In this document: positions 28,160-37,411 of the stretch, piece by piece
Layout: every line of letters begins with the position of its first letter
Numbering within the stretch: the first letter of the stretch is position 1
NCBI RefSeq assembly: GCF_013744875.1
Contig: NZ_CP059399.1
Coordinates: 2,480,001 to 2,544,000, forward strand
DNA length: 64,000 nucleotides
Reading direction: 5' to 3'
Source: Nocardia huaxiensis
GTDB taxonomy: Bacteria > Actinomycetota > Actinomycetes > Mycobacteriales > Mycobacteriaceae
Program-made: the position numbers and the translations under genes
Notes under the pieces: model-generated
The model's database searches: none
What the model was told of the DNA's origin: nothing
The model's input: the letters and a program-made list of their open reading frames with translations, nothing else

Positions 28160-28387
28160 TCATTGCGATGGGATCTGGAACTCCGGATCCTCGTAATAAA
28201 CGGTGATCGAGGGCCACGGGCCATCCGCGGTCACCTCGGTGTGCATGACCAGGTCCATTACGGTTGCAACGCCGAAATCCTCCAGGGTGTTCGCCACGGT
28301 CCGCAGGAGCTTCGCCACGTCGCCCTGTTCCGGGCCGGGCGGGTTCGATTGGGAGAACGTGCGAATCGGGTCGAAGGCAATGGGCAC
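28160..28387 (-). CDS. Small hypothetical protein
   Basis: 75 residues, soluble, no recognised family; ends Y-Y-E-D-P-E-F-Q-I-P-S-Q. The GTG at 28387 has AGGAG with a 6-nt spacer, good support for a real gene. It converges on sbcC with 9 nt between stops. Confidence 0.65.
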   Translation of the reverse strand: MPIAFDPIRTFSQSNPPGPEQGDVAKLLRTVANTLEDFGVATVMDLVMHTEVTADGPWPSITVYYEDPEFQIPSQ

Positions 28388-28419
28388 TCGACGCTCCTAT
28401 GGCTGTTTTCGGTGGTGGT

Positions 28420-28971
28420 TCAGGCGTTTTCGTGGGCGATGAGCCAGCGTTTGATGTCCAGCCCCCAGCGGAAGCCGCCGAGGGTGCCGTCGGTGCGGAT
28501 GACGCGGTGGCAGGGGACGAAGAGGGCGGCGGCATTGCGAGCGCAGGCGTTGGCGGCGGCGCGGGTGGCGGCGGGGCGGCCGGAGACGGTGGCGAAGTCG
28601 GTGTAGGTGACGGGTTCACCGGCGGGGATCTTGCGGAGGATTTCCCAGGCGTGGACCAGGAACGGGCCGGAGAGCTGGCGGACGGTGATGGCGTCGATGG
28701 CGGTGAGATCGCCTGTGTGGTAGGCGGTTACGGCCTTGGTGACCGCGCCCAGGGAGTCGCGTTCGCGCAGCGCCGCGGGCCGGAGGATGGGGTGGATGAG
28801 GCCGCGCAGGTTCTCGGCGTCGCCGGTCCAGCCGGACGCCAGGACCGCGCCGTCGGCGTCGACGAGGGCGGTGAAGGGGCCGATGGGGGTGGTGACGGTG
28901 CTGAAATCGGCTGTGCTGCGGCGGATGTCGGCTCCGGCGAGGGTTTCGGCGGTGCGGGTCGCGGCGTTCAC
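28420..28971 (-). CDS. ogt: Methylated-DNA-[protein]-cysteine S-methyltransferase
   Basis: 183-residue suicide repair enzyme for O6-methylguanine. The acceptor site F-V-P-C-H-R-V-I is intact, and the helix-turn-helix region (Y-T-D-F-A...A-A-N-A-C-A-R-N) precedes it. The GTG start at 28971 overlaps the TGA of the Ada-AlkA gene by 4 nt, so the two repair enzymes are translationally coupled. Confidence 0.95.
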   Translation of the reverse strand: MNAATRTAETLAGADIRRSTADFSTVTTPIGPFTALVDADGAVLASGWTGDAENLRGLIHPILRPAALRERDSLGAVTKAVTAYHTGDLTAIDAITVRQLSGPFLVHAWEILRKIPAGEPVTYTDFATVSGRPAATRAAANACARNAAALFVPCHRVIRTDGTLGGFRWGLDIKRWLIAHENA

Positions 28972-30548
28972 AGGGAGGTTCTCGCTTTCCGGGCGCCGGC
29001 GGCGCCGTCGGGGGCAGGGGCGGGATTGGCGAGGGCGTGCTTCCACAGGTGCATGGAGAGGTAGGAGCGCCAGGGCGACCAGCGGCCGGTGTCGGTCAGA
29101 TCGATGCCGAGCAGGCCCGCGCCGCGCCGCACCACCAGGTCGGTGTGCAGCAGGATGTCGGGGTCGGCGAGCAGGCGCATGGTGACGTAGTCGGCGGTCC
29201 AGGGGCCGACGCCGTCCAGGGCCAGCAGGTCGCGGCGCAGGTCGGTGGGGGTGCGGCCGGCGTGCAGGACGAGATCGCCCTGGGCGAGGGCGCGGGCGGC
29301 GGCGACGATCGCCTCGATGCGGCGGGTGGGGCCGGTGAGCACCTCCGCGCCGTGCTCGGCAATGGCGGCCGGGGTGGGGAACAGGTGCGGGATGGGCCCG
29401 GTGATGGATTCACCGAGGTGCTGCACCAGTCGCGAGGTGTGGGTGTTGGCGGCGGCCACCGAGATCTGCTGCCCGATCATGGTGCGCAGCAGCAACTCCG
29501 AGGCGTCGAGGCAGCCGGGGACGCGGATGCCGGGCGAGAGGGTCAGTGCGTGCACGGAGGCCGGTCGCGTGGCGGCTCCGTCGGCGAGACCCAGGCCCGG
29601 CCCGGATCCGTTGGCGGACGGGTGCGGTCGCAGCGAGGCTTCGGCCAGGCCCGCGGCGAGCGCCTCGTCGATGCCGACCGGGTCGGCGTCGAGGTCGAGG
29701 AAGTGGCGCAGCCGTGCGACGGTCGGTGCGAGGTCGCGCATATCGTGCAGTGCCAGCGTGGCCCGCACGTGTCCCGGCTGCACGGACAGCCGAACCGTGG
29801 TGTGCCCGTGCGGAGTTCGCAGGCTCCGCGTGTACACGCCGTCCTCCCAGGTTTCGAGCCCGGGTGTGGTGTGCGCGGCCAGGAACCATTCCAGCCACGG
29901 CTTGTCGAGTGGTTCGCGATAGGGCAGGCGCAGTGTGAGCAGCCCGTTGGTGGTGGGCAGGGTGTCGCCGTTGCGGCGGCGGGATTCCTCGCGCAGCGTG
30001 GTGGGGCTGACCGCGAAGACTTCGCGCACGGTGTCGTTGAACTGGCGGATGCTCGCGAACCCGGCGGCGAAGGCGATGTCCGACATGGGCAGCCGGGTGG
30101 TCTGGATGAGCAGCCGGGCGGTGTGCGCGCGGTGGGCGCGTGCCAGCGCCAGGGGGCCGGCTCCGAGTTCGCTGGTGAGCACCCGGGTGAGCTGACGTTG
30201 CGAGTAGCCGAGCGCGTCGGCCAGCGCGGGCACGCCGCCGCGTTCGATGACGCCGTCCCCGATCAACCGCATGGCGCGCGCGGCCAGGTCGGCGCGGGTG
30301 TTCCAGAGCGGTGAGCCAGGGGCGGCGTCGGGTAGGCACCGGCGGCAGGCGCGATATCCGCACTGCTGGGCGGCGGCCGCGGTGGGCAGGAAGGTGACGT
30401 TGGCGGGTTTCGGGGTGATGGCGGGGCAGGAAGGGCGGCAATAGATTCCGGTAGTGCGCACCGCGGTCACGAACTGCCCGTCGAACCGGGAGTCCCGGGT
30501 TGCCACGGCGCGGTAGCAACGCTCGAAATTCAAGTCGTTCGCACTCAC
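28968..30548 (-). CDS. Ada-AlkA fusion: AraC-type regulator and 3-methyladenine DNA glycosylase
   Basis: About 526 residues. N-terminal Ada zinc domain with four cysteines (Y-C-R-P-S-C, then C-R-R-C; the first is the methyl-phosphotriester acceptor in Ada), an AraC-type double HTH, an AlkA N-terminal domain, then an HhH-GPD glycosylase domain (L-D-G-V-G-P-W-T-A-D-Y-V, followed by the catalytic Asp in L-L-H-T-D-L-V). Such fusions sense DNA methylation and excise alkylated bases. GTG 30548 or GTG 30557 could start it. Heads an adaptive-response operon with ogt. Confidence 0.93.
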   Translation of the reverse strand: MSANDLNFERCYRAVATRDSRFDGQFVTAVRTTGIYCRPSCPAITPKPANVTFLPTAAAAQQCGYRACRRCLPDAAPGSPLWNTRADLAARAMRLIGDGVIERGGVPALADALGYSQRQLTRVLTSELGAGPLALARAHRAHTARLLIQTTRLPMSDIAFAAGFASIRQFNDTVREVFAVSPTTLREESRRRNGDTLPTTNGLLTLRLPYREPLDKPWLEWFLAAHTTPGLETWEDGVYTRSLRTPHGHTTVRLSVQPGHVRATLALHDMRDLAPTVARLRHFLDLDADPVGIDEALAAGLAEASLRPHPSANGSGPGLGLADGAATRPASVHALTLSPGIRVPGCLDASELLLRTMIGQQISVAAANTHTSRLVQHLGESITGPIPHLFPTPAAIAEHGAEVLTGPTRRIEAIVAAARALAQGDLVLHAGRTPTDLRRDLLALDGVGPWTADYVTMRLLADPDILLHTDLVVRRGAGLLGIDLTDTGRWSPWRSYLSMHLWKHALANPAPAPDGAAGARKARTSL

Positions 30549-30647
30549 GGTGTCCACACTGTCAGTCCGGGCGCACTCGTGCTAGCGGATATCGGACACG
30601 GGGGGTGCGGGAATCGGCCATGGCACGGCTTGTCAGTATTCGTGCAC

Positions 30648-30887
30648 TCAGCAGCAGCGATTCGAGGGGTTCCGGTCGGCCGCGTCGTGCCGCTGCTTCC
30701 AGTATTCGCGCTCGCTCGGAATCGGGGCGCCAGGATGGTGCAGTCGCTGATGCTGCACATACCGCTGATAGTCGCCGCCGCCGAGAATGGCGTTGAACCA
30801 CCAGATGACAGCGCGCACCGCCCGTGCAACGGCGCGTCCCGCCGACCGCAGGGGACCTGCGGTCGGCGGGACGGTCGGGTTGTTCAT
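30648..30887 (-). CDS. YbdD/YjiX family protein
   Basis: 79 residues with the conserved W-W-F-N-A-I-L-G-G-G-D-Y-Q-R-Y-V...H-P-G-A-P-I-P-S-E-R-E-Y-W pattern of YbdD/YjiX proteins, which are nearly always next to cstA-type transporters. It starts 10 nt after the cstA stop in the same direction; ATG 30887 is preferred over the preceding GTG. Confidence 0.9.
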   Translation of the reverse strand: MNNPTVPPTAGPLRSAGRAVARAVRAVIWWFNAILGGGDYQRYVQHQRLHHPGAPIPSEREYWKQRHDAADRNPSNRCC

Positions 30888-30897
30888 CACAGCGGCA

Positions 30898-33246
30898 TCA
30901 GTGCGCGTGCGCCGCGCCCGGCGCGCGCACCTTGCCTTCGGCGATCAGCGCATCCCATTCCTTCTGCACTTCCTTCTCGGCAGGCGAGGCGAGGAAACCG
31001 CTGGGCCCGAAGATCTTCGACGGCTCCTCCGGCGTCTCGGTGGTCTCGACGCCGCCCTTGCGGATGGCCCGCAGGCACACCACCACGCCGACGACCGCCA
31101 CCACCAGCACCAGCACCGCGAACACGATCGACAGCGTGCCCTGGATGAAGGTGTTGCGCACGATCTTCTCCAGATCGTCGATCTGCTTGTTCAGCGCGGC
31201 CGGATCCGCCACGCCCTTGGGCAGCTGCCCGGAGTCGCGCGCGGCCTCGTAGGCGTCGAGCTTGATGACCGCATTGTTGTGCGAGGTCCAGTAGCCGATC
31301 TTGGGGTCGCCGGAGAAGATCTTCTGCCAGGACGCGGTCATGGTGACCAGCAGATCCCAGAACAGCGGAATCGCCGGAATCCACGCCCATTTCAGCAGGC
31401 CCTTCTTCACCACGATCACCAGCACCACGGTCAGCGCGACGGCCGCCAGCAGCTGGTTGGAGATGCCGAACAGCGGATACAGCGTGTAGATGCCGCCCAG
31501 CGGATCGGTGACGCCCATGAGCAGCACCGAACCCCAGGCCGCCACCACGATGGCCGAGCACAGCCAGGCTCCCGGCCGCCACGACGCGTCCTTGAACTTG
31601 GTGAACGGGCCGCCGAGGTTGCCCAGCGAATCCGACACCATGAACCGGGCCACGCGGGTGCCGGCGTCGATGGTGGTGAGAATGAACAGCGCCTCGAACA
31701 TGATCGCGAAGTGGTACCAGAACGCCTTCATGCTCGCGCCGCCCAGGAACTGGTGCAGCACTTCGGACATGCCGACCGCGAGGGTGGGCGCGCCGCCGGT
31801 GAGCGAGACGATGCTCTTCTCGCCGATGTCGGCGGCGGCCTGATTCAGCTGCGCCGCGGTGATGTCATCGCCCTGCAGGTTCAGCGAATTCACGTAGGTG
31901 GCCGCGCCCTCGGCGGTCTTGCCGGTGAGCGCGCCGCTGGCGTTCATCGAGAAGTACAGGTGCTGATCGATGATGCTTGCCGTCACGATGGCCATGACCG
32001 CCACGAACGACTCCATGAGCATGCCGCCGTAGCCGATCATCCGGGCCTGCGACTGCTTTTCGAGCAGCTTCGGGGTGGTGCCCGAGGACACCAGCGAATG
32101 GAAGCCGGACAGCGCGCCACAGGCGATCGTGATGAACAGGAACGGGAACAGGCTGCCCGCGAAGGACGGGCCGTTGCTGTTGGAGGCGAACTCCGACACC
32201 GCCGGGGCCTTCAGCACCGGCATGGTGATGAGAATGCCCGCGGCCAGCAGCGCGATGGTGCCGATCTTCATGAAGGTCGACAGGTAGTCGCGCGGCGCCA
32301 GCAGCAGCCACACCGGCAGCACCGAGGCGATGAAGCCGTAGGCGATCAGCATCCACGCGATGGTGGTGCCGGACAGGGTGAACCAGTCACGGCCCCAACC
32401 GGATTCGGCCACCCAGTTGCCGGACACGATGGCCAGCATGAGCAGCGCGAAACCGATGAGCGACACCTCGCCGACCTTGCCCGGCCGCAGGTAGCGCAGG
32501 TACAGGCCCATGAACAGCGCGATCGGAATGGTCATGGCGATGGAGAACACGCCCCACGGGCTACCGCCCTCCAGCACACCGGTTTTCGCGTTCGGCGTGG
32601 CGGCCAGCGCGTTCACCACGACGATGCCGAGCACCGCCAGCAGGATCATCATGATGACCAGCACGGCCACGATGGCGGCGATGCCGCCGACCACGCCCAG
32701 CTCATCGCGCGCCATCTGGCCGAGCGAACGGCCGCGGCGTTTCACCGACGCCCACAGCACCAGGTAGTCCTGCACCGCGCCCGCCAGCACCACGCCGACG
32801 ATGATCCAGATGGTGCCCGGCAGGTATCCCATTTGAGCGGCGAGAACGGGTCCGACCAGCGGGCCCGCGCCGGCGATGGCGGCGAAGTGGTGGCCGAACA
32901 GGACCCGGCGGTCCATCGGCATGTAGTCCTTGCCGTTCTCCATGGCCTCGGCCGGAGTGGCGACATCGTCGCGCGGCCTGGTGATCTTCCATTCGATCAG
33001 CCGGGCATAGAACTGGAAGGCCAGCACATAGGTACAGATCGCGGCGATGACGATCCATACGGCATTCACGTTCTCGCCGCGCACGAACGCGACGATCGCC
33101 CAGGCGATGGCGCCGAGGACGGCAACGGCCGCGAAGATGCCCTTCTTGGCGGTGGACATGGGTGTCCGGTCCACGATTCCCACGGGCGGCAGATCGGGAT
33201 CTGTCCGTAGGTACTCGATGTCCGGGCGTTTCTCTAGGGTCGCCAT
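30898..33246 (-). CDS. cstA: CstA family carbon starvation protein (peptide/pyruvate transporter)
   Basis: 782-residue integral membrane protein with about 16-18 hydrophobic segments, including the conserved F-G-H-H-F-A-A-I-A-G-A-G-P-L-V-G-P near the N-terminus. The family imports pyruvate or peptides in starvation. ATG 33246 follows GGGAGAG at good distance; the frame extends further upstream without membrane features. Operon with the YbdD-like gene. Confidence 0.94.
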   Translation of the reverse strand: MATLEKRPDIEYLRTDPDLPPVGIVDRTPMSTAKKGIFAAVAVLGAIAWAIVAFVRGENVNAVWIVIAAICTYVLAFQFYARLIEWKITRPRDDVATPAEAMENGKDYMPMDRRVLFGHHFAAIAGAGPLVGPVLAAQMGYLPGTIWIIVGVVLAGAVQDYLVLWASVKRRGRSLGQMARDELGVVGGIAAIVAVLVIMMILLAVLGIVVVNALAATPNAKTGVLEGGSPWGVFSIAMTIPIALFMGLYLRYLRPGKVGEVSLIGFALLMLAIVSGNWVAESGWGRDWFTLSGTTIAWMLIAYGFIASVLPVWLLLAPRDYLSTFMKIGTIALLAAGILITMPVLKAPAVSEFASNSNGPSFAGSLFPFLFITIACGALSGFHSLVSSGTTPKLLEKQSQARMIGYGGMLMESFVAVMAIVTASIIDQHLYFSMNASGALTGKTAEGAATYVNSLNLQGDDITAAQLNQAAADIGEKSIVSLTGGAPTLAVGMSEVLHQFLGGASMKAFWYHFAIMFEALFILTTIDAGTRVARFMVSDSLGNLGGPFTKFKDASWRPGAWLCSAIVVAAWGSVLLMGVTDPLGGIYTLYPLFGISNQLLAAVALTVVLVIVVKKGLLKWAWIPAIPLFWDLLVTMTASWQKIFSGDPKIGYWTSHNNAVIKLDAYEAARDSGQLPKGVADPAALNKQIDDLEKIVRNTFIQGTLSIVFAVLVLVVAVVGVVVCLRAIRKGGVETTETPEEPSKIFGPSGFLASPAEKEVQKEWDALIAEGKVRAPGAAHAH

Positions 33247-33584
33247 GCGACAACTCTCCCGTGCGGTGCAGCGGTTTCTATCTGAAATGAGGACAACGTA
33301 GCGGAACCTGCATATGTTTTCGGCGGCTTTCGCCCGCCGTTCATCTGGTTCCGTACCGTCGGGTATGGGTGGCCCGATGGACGCTGTGCCGTCGGGCGGG
33401 GGTGGTGCTTTCCGGCGTGTGTTCCCGGCGAGTTCGCGTGTTGTCCGCGTGTCGCAGGTTGCTACCCGTATGCTGCCATGCGGTTTGGAGACCTGCGCCA
33501 CATGGTCCCATGAATCCCACTCTGCGGGATGCGCTCTTGAGTACCGCTCGACAGCACGGCACCCGGCAACCGTGAGGAGACGCA
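33247..33584. other. Divergent intergenic region cstA / sugar ABC operon
   Basis: 338 bp between divergent operons. I see no conserved RNA, no Crp-like TGTGA-N6-TCACA site and no supported small gene. Only the GAGGAG at 33573-33578 before the ABC gene is recognisable. Confidence 0.6.
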
Positions 33585-34898
33585 GTGACCCGCCCGCTCG
33601 ACCGGCGCACCCTGCTCCGCTCGGCGACGGCGCTGACACTGGGCGCGGCAGTGGGCGGTTGCGGCGGCGGAGACGACGACGCGGTGACCTTCTTCTTCCA
33701 GGCGCGGCCCGAAGAGGCGCGGACCAGGCAGCTCATCATCGACGAATTCCACCGGCGCAGGCCGGATATCAGGATCCGGACCATCATGTCCGGACCGGAT
33801 CCGCTGCAGCAGATGTTCACCTACTGTGCGGGCGGGAAGTGCCCGGATGTGCTCATGGCGTGGGAGCTGCTGTACGCCGGGCTCGCGGAACGCGGTGTGC
33901 TGGTGGATCTTCGGGAATTCCTGGACCGCGATCCGGCCCATGCGGCGACGCTGTACGCGGACGGGTATGCGACGCTGCGGGACACGTTCGTGTGGCGGGG
34001 CGGGCAATACGTGCTGCCCGAGCAGTGGTCGGGGGTATTCCTCTACTACAACCGGAAACTGTTCGAGGAAGCCGGGATTCGACCGCCGCGACGGTGGAGC
34101 GAGGCGTGGACCTTCGACGAGTTCCTGGCCGCCGCGCAGGCGCTGACCCGGCGGGACGGCGACGGGCGGACCCGGCAGTGGGGGTTCGTGGATGCCTGGG
34201 TGCCGTACTTCTCGGCCGCCTGCTTCGGGATGAACAATGGCGCGGAATGGTTCAGCCCACCGGTGCGGCCGGTGCGGACCAATCTCGGGGATCCGCGGTT
34301 CGCGGACGGGCTGCAATTCTATGCCGACCTCGCGGTGCGGCATCGGGTCGCGCCCAGTGTCGGTGACCGGCAATCGGTTTCGGCGCAGGACCTGTTCCGG
34401 AGCGGGCAGGCGGCCATGCTGATGGGCGGGCACTGGCTGTTCTCGGAGTTCACCGGACGCGACGATCTCGACTTCGATGTGACGGTGCTGCCGGTCGGGC
34501 CGCACGGGGGACCGGGGGCCGTCACCGATGTCGGGAGCACCGGGCTGGCCATTGCCGCGAGTAGTCCGCGGCGCGAACAAGCTTGGGAATTCGTGAAATT
34601 CGCGACGGGGCCGGAGGGGCAGGACATCATCGCCCGGTCCGGGCTGTTCGTGCCGGTGCTGAAGTCCGCCATGGACTCACCGGGTTTCGCGGAGGCGCAT
34701 CGCGAGATCCGGAACCTCGAGGTGTTCACCGAAGGGCCGGCGCATTCGCGGCAGATGGCGGTCACGCCGCTGTGGGGGAAGGTCGAGTCGCTGCTGGAAC
34801 GGGGGTGCAATCGGGTATTGCGCGGGGCTGCCACGGCCGCATCGCTGGGGGATCGGACCACGACCGATATCGACGAATTACTCAGGGCGGCACCATGA
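33585..34898 (+). CDS. ABC transporter sugar-binding lipoprotein (CUT1 type)
   Basis: 437-residue extracellular solute-binding protein, family 1. N-terminus R-P-L-D-R-R-T-L-L-R-S-A followed by a hydrophobic stretch and lipobox G-A-A-V-G-G-C (Cys about 26) marks a lipoprotein; the twin arginine hints at Tat export. The body has typical solute-binding blocks such as F-L-Y-Y-N-R-K-L-F-E-E-A-G and G-Q-A-A-M-L-M-G-G-H-W. Probably binds an oligosaccharide or glycerol-phosphate-like ligand. Overlaps the next gene by 4 nt (ATGA). Confidence 0.9.
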   Translation: MTRPLDRRTLLRSATALTLGAAVGGCGGGDDDAVTFFFQARPEEARTRQLIIDEFHRRRPDIRIRTIMSGPDPLQQMFTYCAGGKCPDVLMAWELLYAGLAERGVLVDLREFLDRDPAHAATLYADGYATLRDTFVWRGGQYVLPEQWSGVFLYYNRKLFEEAGIRPPRRWSEAWTFDEFLAAAQALTRRDGDGRTRQWGFVDAWVPYFSAACFGMNNGAEWFSPPVRPVRTNLGDPRFADGLQFYADLAVRHRVAPSVGDRQSVSAQDLFRSGQAAMLMGGHWLFSEFTGRDDLDFDVTVLPVGPHGGPGAVTDVGSTGLAIAASSPRREQAWEFVKFATGPEGQDIIARSGLFVPVLKSAMDSPGFAEAHREIRNLEVFTEGPAHSRQMAVTPLWGKVESLLERGCNRVLRGAATAASLGDRTTTDIDELLRAAP

Positions 34899-35830
34899 CC
34901 GGGCTGTTGACGAAGCCGGACAACGCGGCGGAACCGGTTCGCGTCTCCGGGCTCCAGCGGCGGCGCGCGCGAGCGGGCGCCTGGTTCGTCGCGCCGAATC
35001 TGGCGGCCGTCGCGGTGTTTCTGCTTTTTCCCCTGGGCTTTTCGCTGTACCTGAGCTTTCATTCGTGGGATCTGTTCAGCCCGCCGCGGTTCATCGGATG
35101 GGACAACTACCGGCGGCTGGTCTCCGAGGATCCGCTGTTCTGGATCGCGCTGCGCAATACGGCGGTGTTCACGGTGCTCACGCTCGTGCCGACCGTGGTC
35201 GTCAGCCTCGCGGTGGCGGGGCTGTTGAACCGGAAACTGGCCGGGATAGGCATCTTTCGCACGATCGCGTTTCTGCCGCTGGTGGCCTCGACGGTCGCCA
35301 TGGCGGTGGTCTTCCGCTTCATCTTCGCCAGTGACGATGGCCTGGCCAATCTCCTGCTGGGCTGGATCGGCCTCGGCCCGATTCCCTGGCTGACCGATCC
35401 GGACTGGGCGCTGGTGTCGCTGAGCCTGGTGACGGTGTGGAAGAGCGTCCCCTTCGCCACCGTCATCCTCCTGGCGGCCATGCAGGGGATTCCCGAAAAC
35501 CTGTATGAGGCAGCGGAAATAGACGGGGCCGGGCCGTTGCGCCGCTTCTGGTCCATCACGGTCCCGCTCATTCGCGGCGCGCTCTCGTTCGTCTTCGTCA
35601 TCACCATCATCAATTCGGTGCAGGCGTTCGATCAGGCGTACGCCCTCACCGGCAGCAACGGCGGCCCCGAAACGGGCACCTACGTGCTGGGAATCATGCT
35701 GTTCCAGAACGCTTTCCGCTTCTACGAGGTCGGCTACGCGTCGGCCCTGGCCTGGGTGGTCTTCGCGATCCTGCTGGCGCTCACCCTCGTCCAGCTCCGC
35801 CTGTCCCGGCGAGCCGAGGCCGAACAGTGA
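34895..35830 (+). CDS. ABC transporter permease, CUT1 type (MalF-like)
   Basis: 311 residues with six membrane segments and the EAA loop Y-E-A-A-E-I-D-G-A-G-P-L-R-R-F-W-S-I-T-V-P. Start ATG 34895 overlaps the stop of the binding-protein gene, and its own stop overlaps the next permease (GTGA). Component of a sugar importer. Confidence 0.92.
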   Translation: MTGLLTKPDNAAEPVRVSGLQRRRARAGAWFVAPNLAAVAVFLLFPLGFSLYLSFHSWDLFSPPRFIGWDNYRRLVSEDPLFWIALRNTAVFTVLTLVPTVVVSLAVAGLLNRKLAGIGIFRTIAFLPLVASTVAMAVVFRFIFASDDGLANLLLGWIGLGPIPWLTDPDWALVSLSLVTVWKSVPFATVILLAAMQGIPENLYEAAEIDGAGPLRRFWSITVPLIRGALSFVFVITIINSVQAFDQAYALTGSNGGPETGTYVLGIMLFQNAFRFYEVGYASALAWVVFAILLALTLVQLRLSRRAEAEQ

Positions 35831-36651
35831 ATCGTCGCCCGGTGCAGTGCGTCCTGATCTATCTGGCCCTGATGGCCGTGGCCTGGTGCGCGCTCGCCCC
35901 CATTCTGTGGGCGGTCTCCGGTTCCCTGAAACCCGAAGGGACGCTGTCGGATCCGAATCCGCTGCCGACCGCACCCCGCTGGTCGACCTACGCCGAGGTG
36001 TTCTCCTCGATCCCGCTGGGTCGCATGCTCCTCAACACCACCGTGTACGCGGCGTGTGTCACCGCCGGTCAGGTCTTCTTCTGCTCGCTGGCCGGTTACG
36101 CCTTCGCTCGCCTGCGTTTCCCCGGCCGCGAAGCCCTGTTCCTCGCCTACCTGGCCACCCTCATGGTCCCCCTGACCGTCACGGTGATCCCGCAATTCCT
36201 GCTCATGCGCGCCTTCGGCTGGATGGACACCCCGTGGGCCATGATCGTCCCCGGCCTGTTCGGCAGCGCCTTCGGCACCTATCTCATGCGCCAGTTCTTC
36301 CGTGGGCTCCCAATGGAATTGGAGGAGGCGGCCACTCTCGACGGCTGCACCCCCTGGCAGACCTACTGGCGGGTCCTGCTCCCGCACGCCCGCCCCGCGG
36401 TCATGGTGCTGGCCGTCCTCACCTGGATCACCGTCTGGAACGACTTCCTCTGGCCGCTGATCATGATTCAGCGCAACGAGTACGCCACCGCCACCCTCGG
36501 CTTGCTCCGCCTCCAGGGGCAGTACACCACCAATTGGCCCCTCCTCATGGCCGCCGCCATCCTCCTGCTGCTGCCGCTCCTGCTGATCTACGCCGTAGCC
36601 CAGCGCTCCTTCATTCGCGGTATTGCCATGTCCGGTCTCGGCGGGCGGTGA
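35827..36651 (+). CDS. ABC transporter permease, CUT1 type (MalG-like)
   Basis: 274 residues, six membrane segments, EAA loop E-E-A-A-T-L-D-G-C-T-P-W-Q-T-Y-W. Pairs with the preceding permease. No ATPase gene follows; in actinobacteria such importers often share one multi-use ATPase (MsiK/UgpC type) encoded elsewhere, which I infer here. Confidence 0.92.
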   Translation: MNRRPVQCVLIYLALMAVAWCALAPILWAVSGSLKPEGTLSDPNPLPTAPRWSTYAEVFSSIPLGRMLLNTTVYAACVTAGQVFFCSLAGYAFARLRFPGREALFLAYLATLMVPLTVTVIPQFLLMRAFGWMDTPWAMIVPGLFGSAFGTYLMRQFFRGLPMELEEAATLDGCTPWQTYWRVLLPHARPAVMVLAVLTWITVWNDFLWPLIMIQRNEYATATLGLLRLQGQYTTNWPLLMAAAILLLLPLLLIYAVAQRSFIRGIAMSGLGGR

Positions 36652-36654
36652 GCT

Positions 36655-36691
36655 GATACCCTGGATATCCGACGCGGAACTCTAGGGTATC
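36655..36691 (+). promoter_or_regulatory. Inverted repeat, putative VapBC operator
   Basis: GATACCCTGGA (36655-36665) and TCTAGGGTATC (36681-36691) are inverted copies with 10 of 11 matches, 15 nt apart. A smaller palindrome GGATATCC lies at 36663-36670. It sits between the ABC operon stop and GAGGAGG of vapB, where VapBC complexes autoregulate. Confidence 0.6.
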
Positions 36692-36707
36692 CAGAGGAGG
36701 TGCTCGC

Positions 36708-36923
36708 ATGGCATCGAAGACTCCGATCGAGATTGATGAGGAAGCGTTGGCCATTGCTGCCGAGGTGCTCGGCACCAAGACCAAAAAAGATACGGTCAAC
36801 GCGGCTCTTCGTGAGGTGGGTCAGCGGCTGGTTCGAGTCCGCGCTCTCGCGCGCCTGGGCGAAATGGCCGATCAGGGCGACTTCGATGAATTCCTCGACA
36901 ACAAGGCGGCGTACCGCAGGTGA
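36708..36923 (+). CDS. vapB: VapB-type antitoxin
   Basis: 71 residues. Starts with a ribbon-helix-helix-like strand (K-T-P-I-E-I-D-E-E-A-L) and T-K-T-K-K-D-T-V-N-A-A-L-R-E-V, the pattern of type II VapB antitoxins with VHH-type RHH domain; the C-terminal part would wrap the toxin. GAGGAGG lies 7 nt before ATG 36708. Overlaps the toxin gene by 4 nt. Confidence 0.88.
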   Translation: MASKTPIEIDEEALAIAAEVLGTKTKKDTVNAALREVGQRLVRVRALARLGEMADQGDFDEFLDNKAAYRR

Positions 36924-37336
36924 CACCTGCCCTCTATCTCATCGACACGTCCGGACTGTTCCGGATTCTCCAGGACAAGCTTCGGCAGGCTTGGGTCGAC
37001 CAGCTGACGGCGGGCGTGATCGCCGTGTGCCCCGTGGTCGAGCTCGAATTCCTGTACTCGGCCCGTTCCCTGGCGGACAGACTGGAGAAACGTCGCCTGC
37101 TCGGCGATCTGTTCGGCTGGGTGCCCATGTACGAACGCGGCTACGAGCGCGCAGACGAAGTGCAGCAGCTGATGACCGAGCAGGGGCTGCACCGTTCGGC
37201 CGGGCCCGTCGATCTGCTGATCGCGGCAACCGCCGAGCACCATCGTCTGACAGTCCTCTGCGACGACCGCGATTTCGCGACGATCGGTCGAATCACCCGT
37301 CAGCCGGTCGCCTTCGTTGGAGATGTTCGAGCGTGA
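36920..37336 (+). CDS. vapC: VapC-type PIN-domain toxin
   Basis: 138-residue PIN ribonuclease. Acidic residues: L-I-D-T-S-G (first Asp), E-L-E-F in the middle, D-L-L-I-A-A-T-A and C-D-D-R-D-F-A at the C-terminus. VapC toxins cleave tRNA or rRNA. GTG start overlaps the antitoxin stop, as usual for coupled TA pairs. Confidence 0.9.
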   Translation: MTPALYLIDTSGLFRILQDKLRQAWVDQLTAGVIAVCPVVELEFLYSARSLADRLEKRRLLGDLFGWVPMYERGYERADEVQQLMTEQGLHRSAGPVDLLIAATAEHHRLTVLCDDRDFATIGRITRQPVAFVGDVRA

Positions 37337-37411
37337 TGGTGGCGAGACTTCCTGAACCACCGTCCGCCCGGCTCCGGCCGGGAGCGAGTGCGCAGGTAAA
37401 CTCTCGTTCTC

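Noticed and set aside
30787..33210. Long plus-strand frame opposite cstA (807 codons)
   Set aside because: Antisense shadow: His/Asp/Gln/Arg-rich without domains, while the opposite strand encodes a clear CstA.
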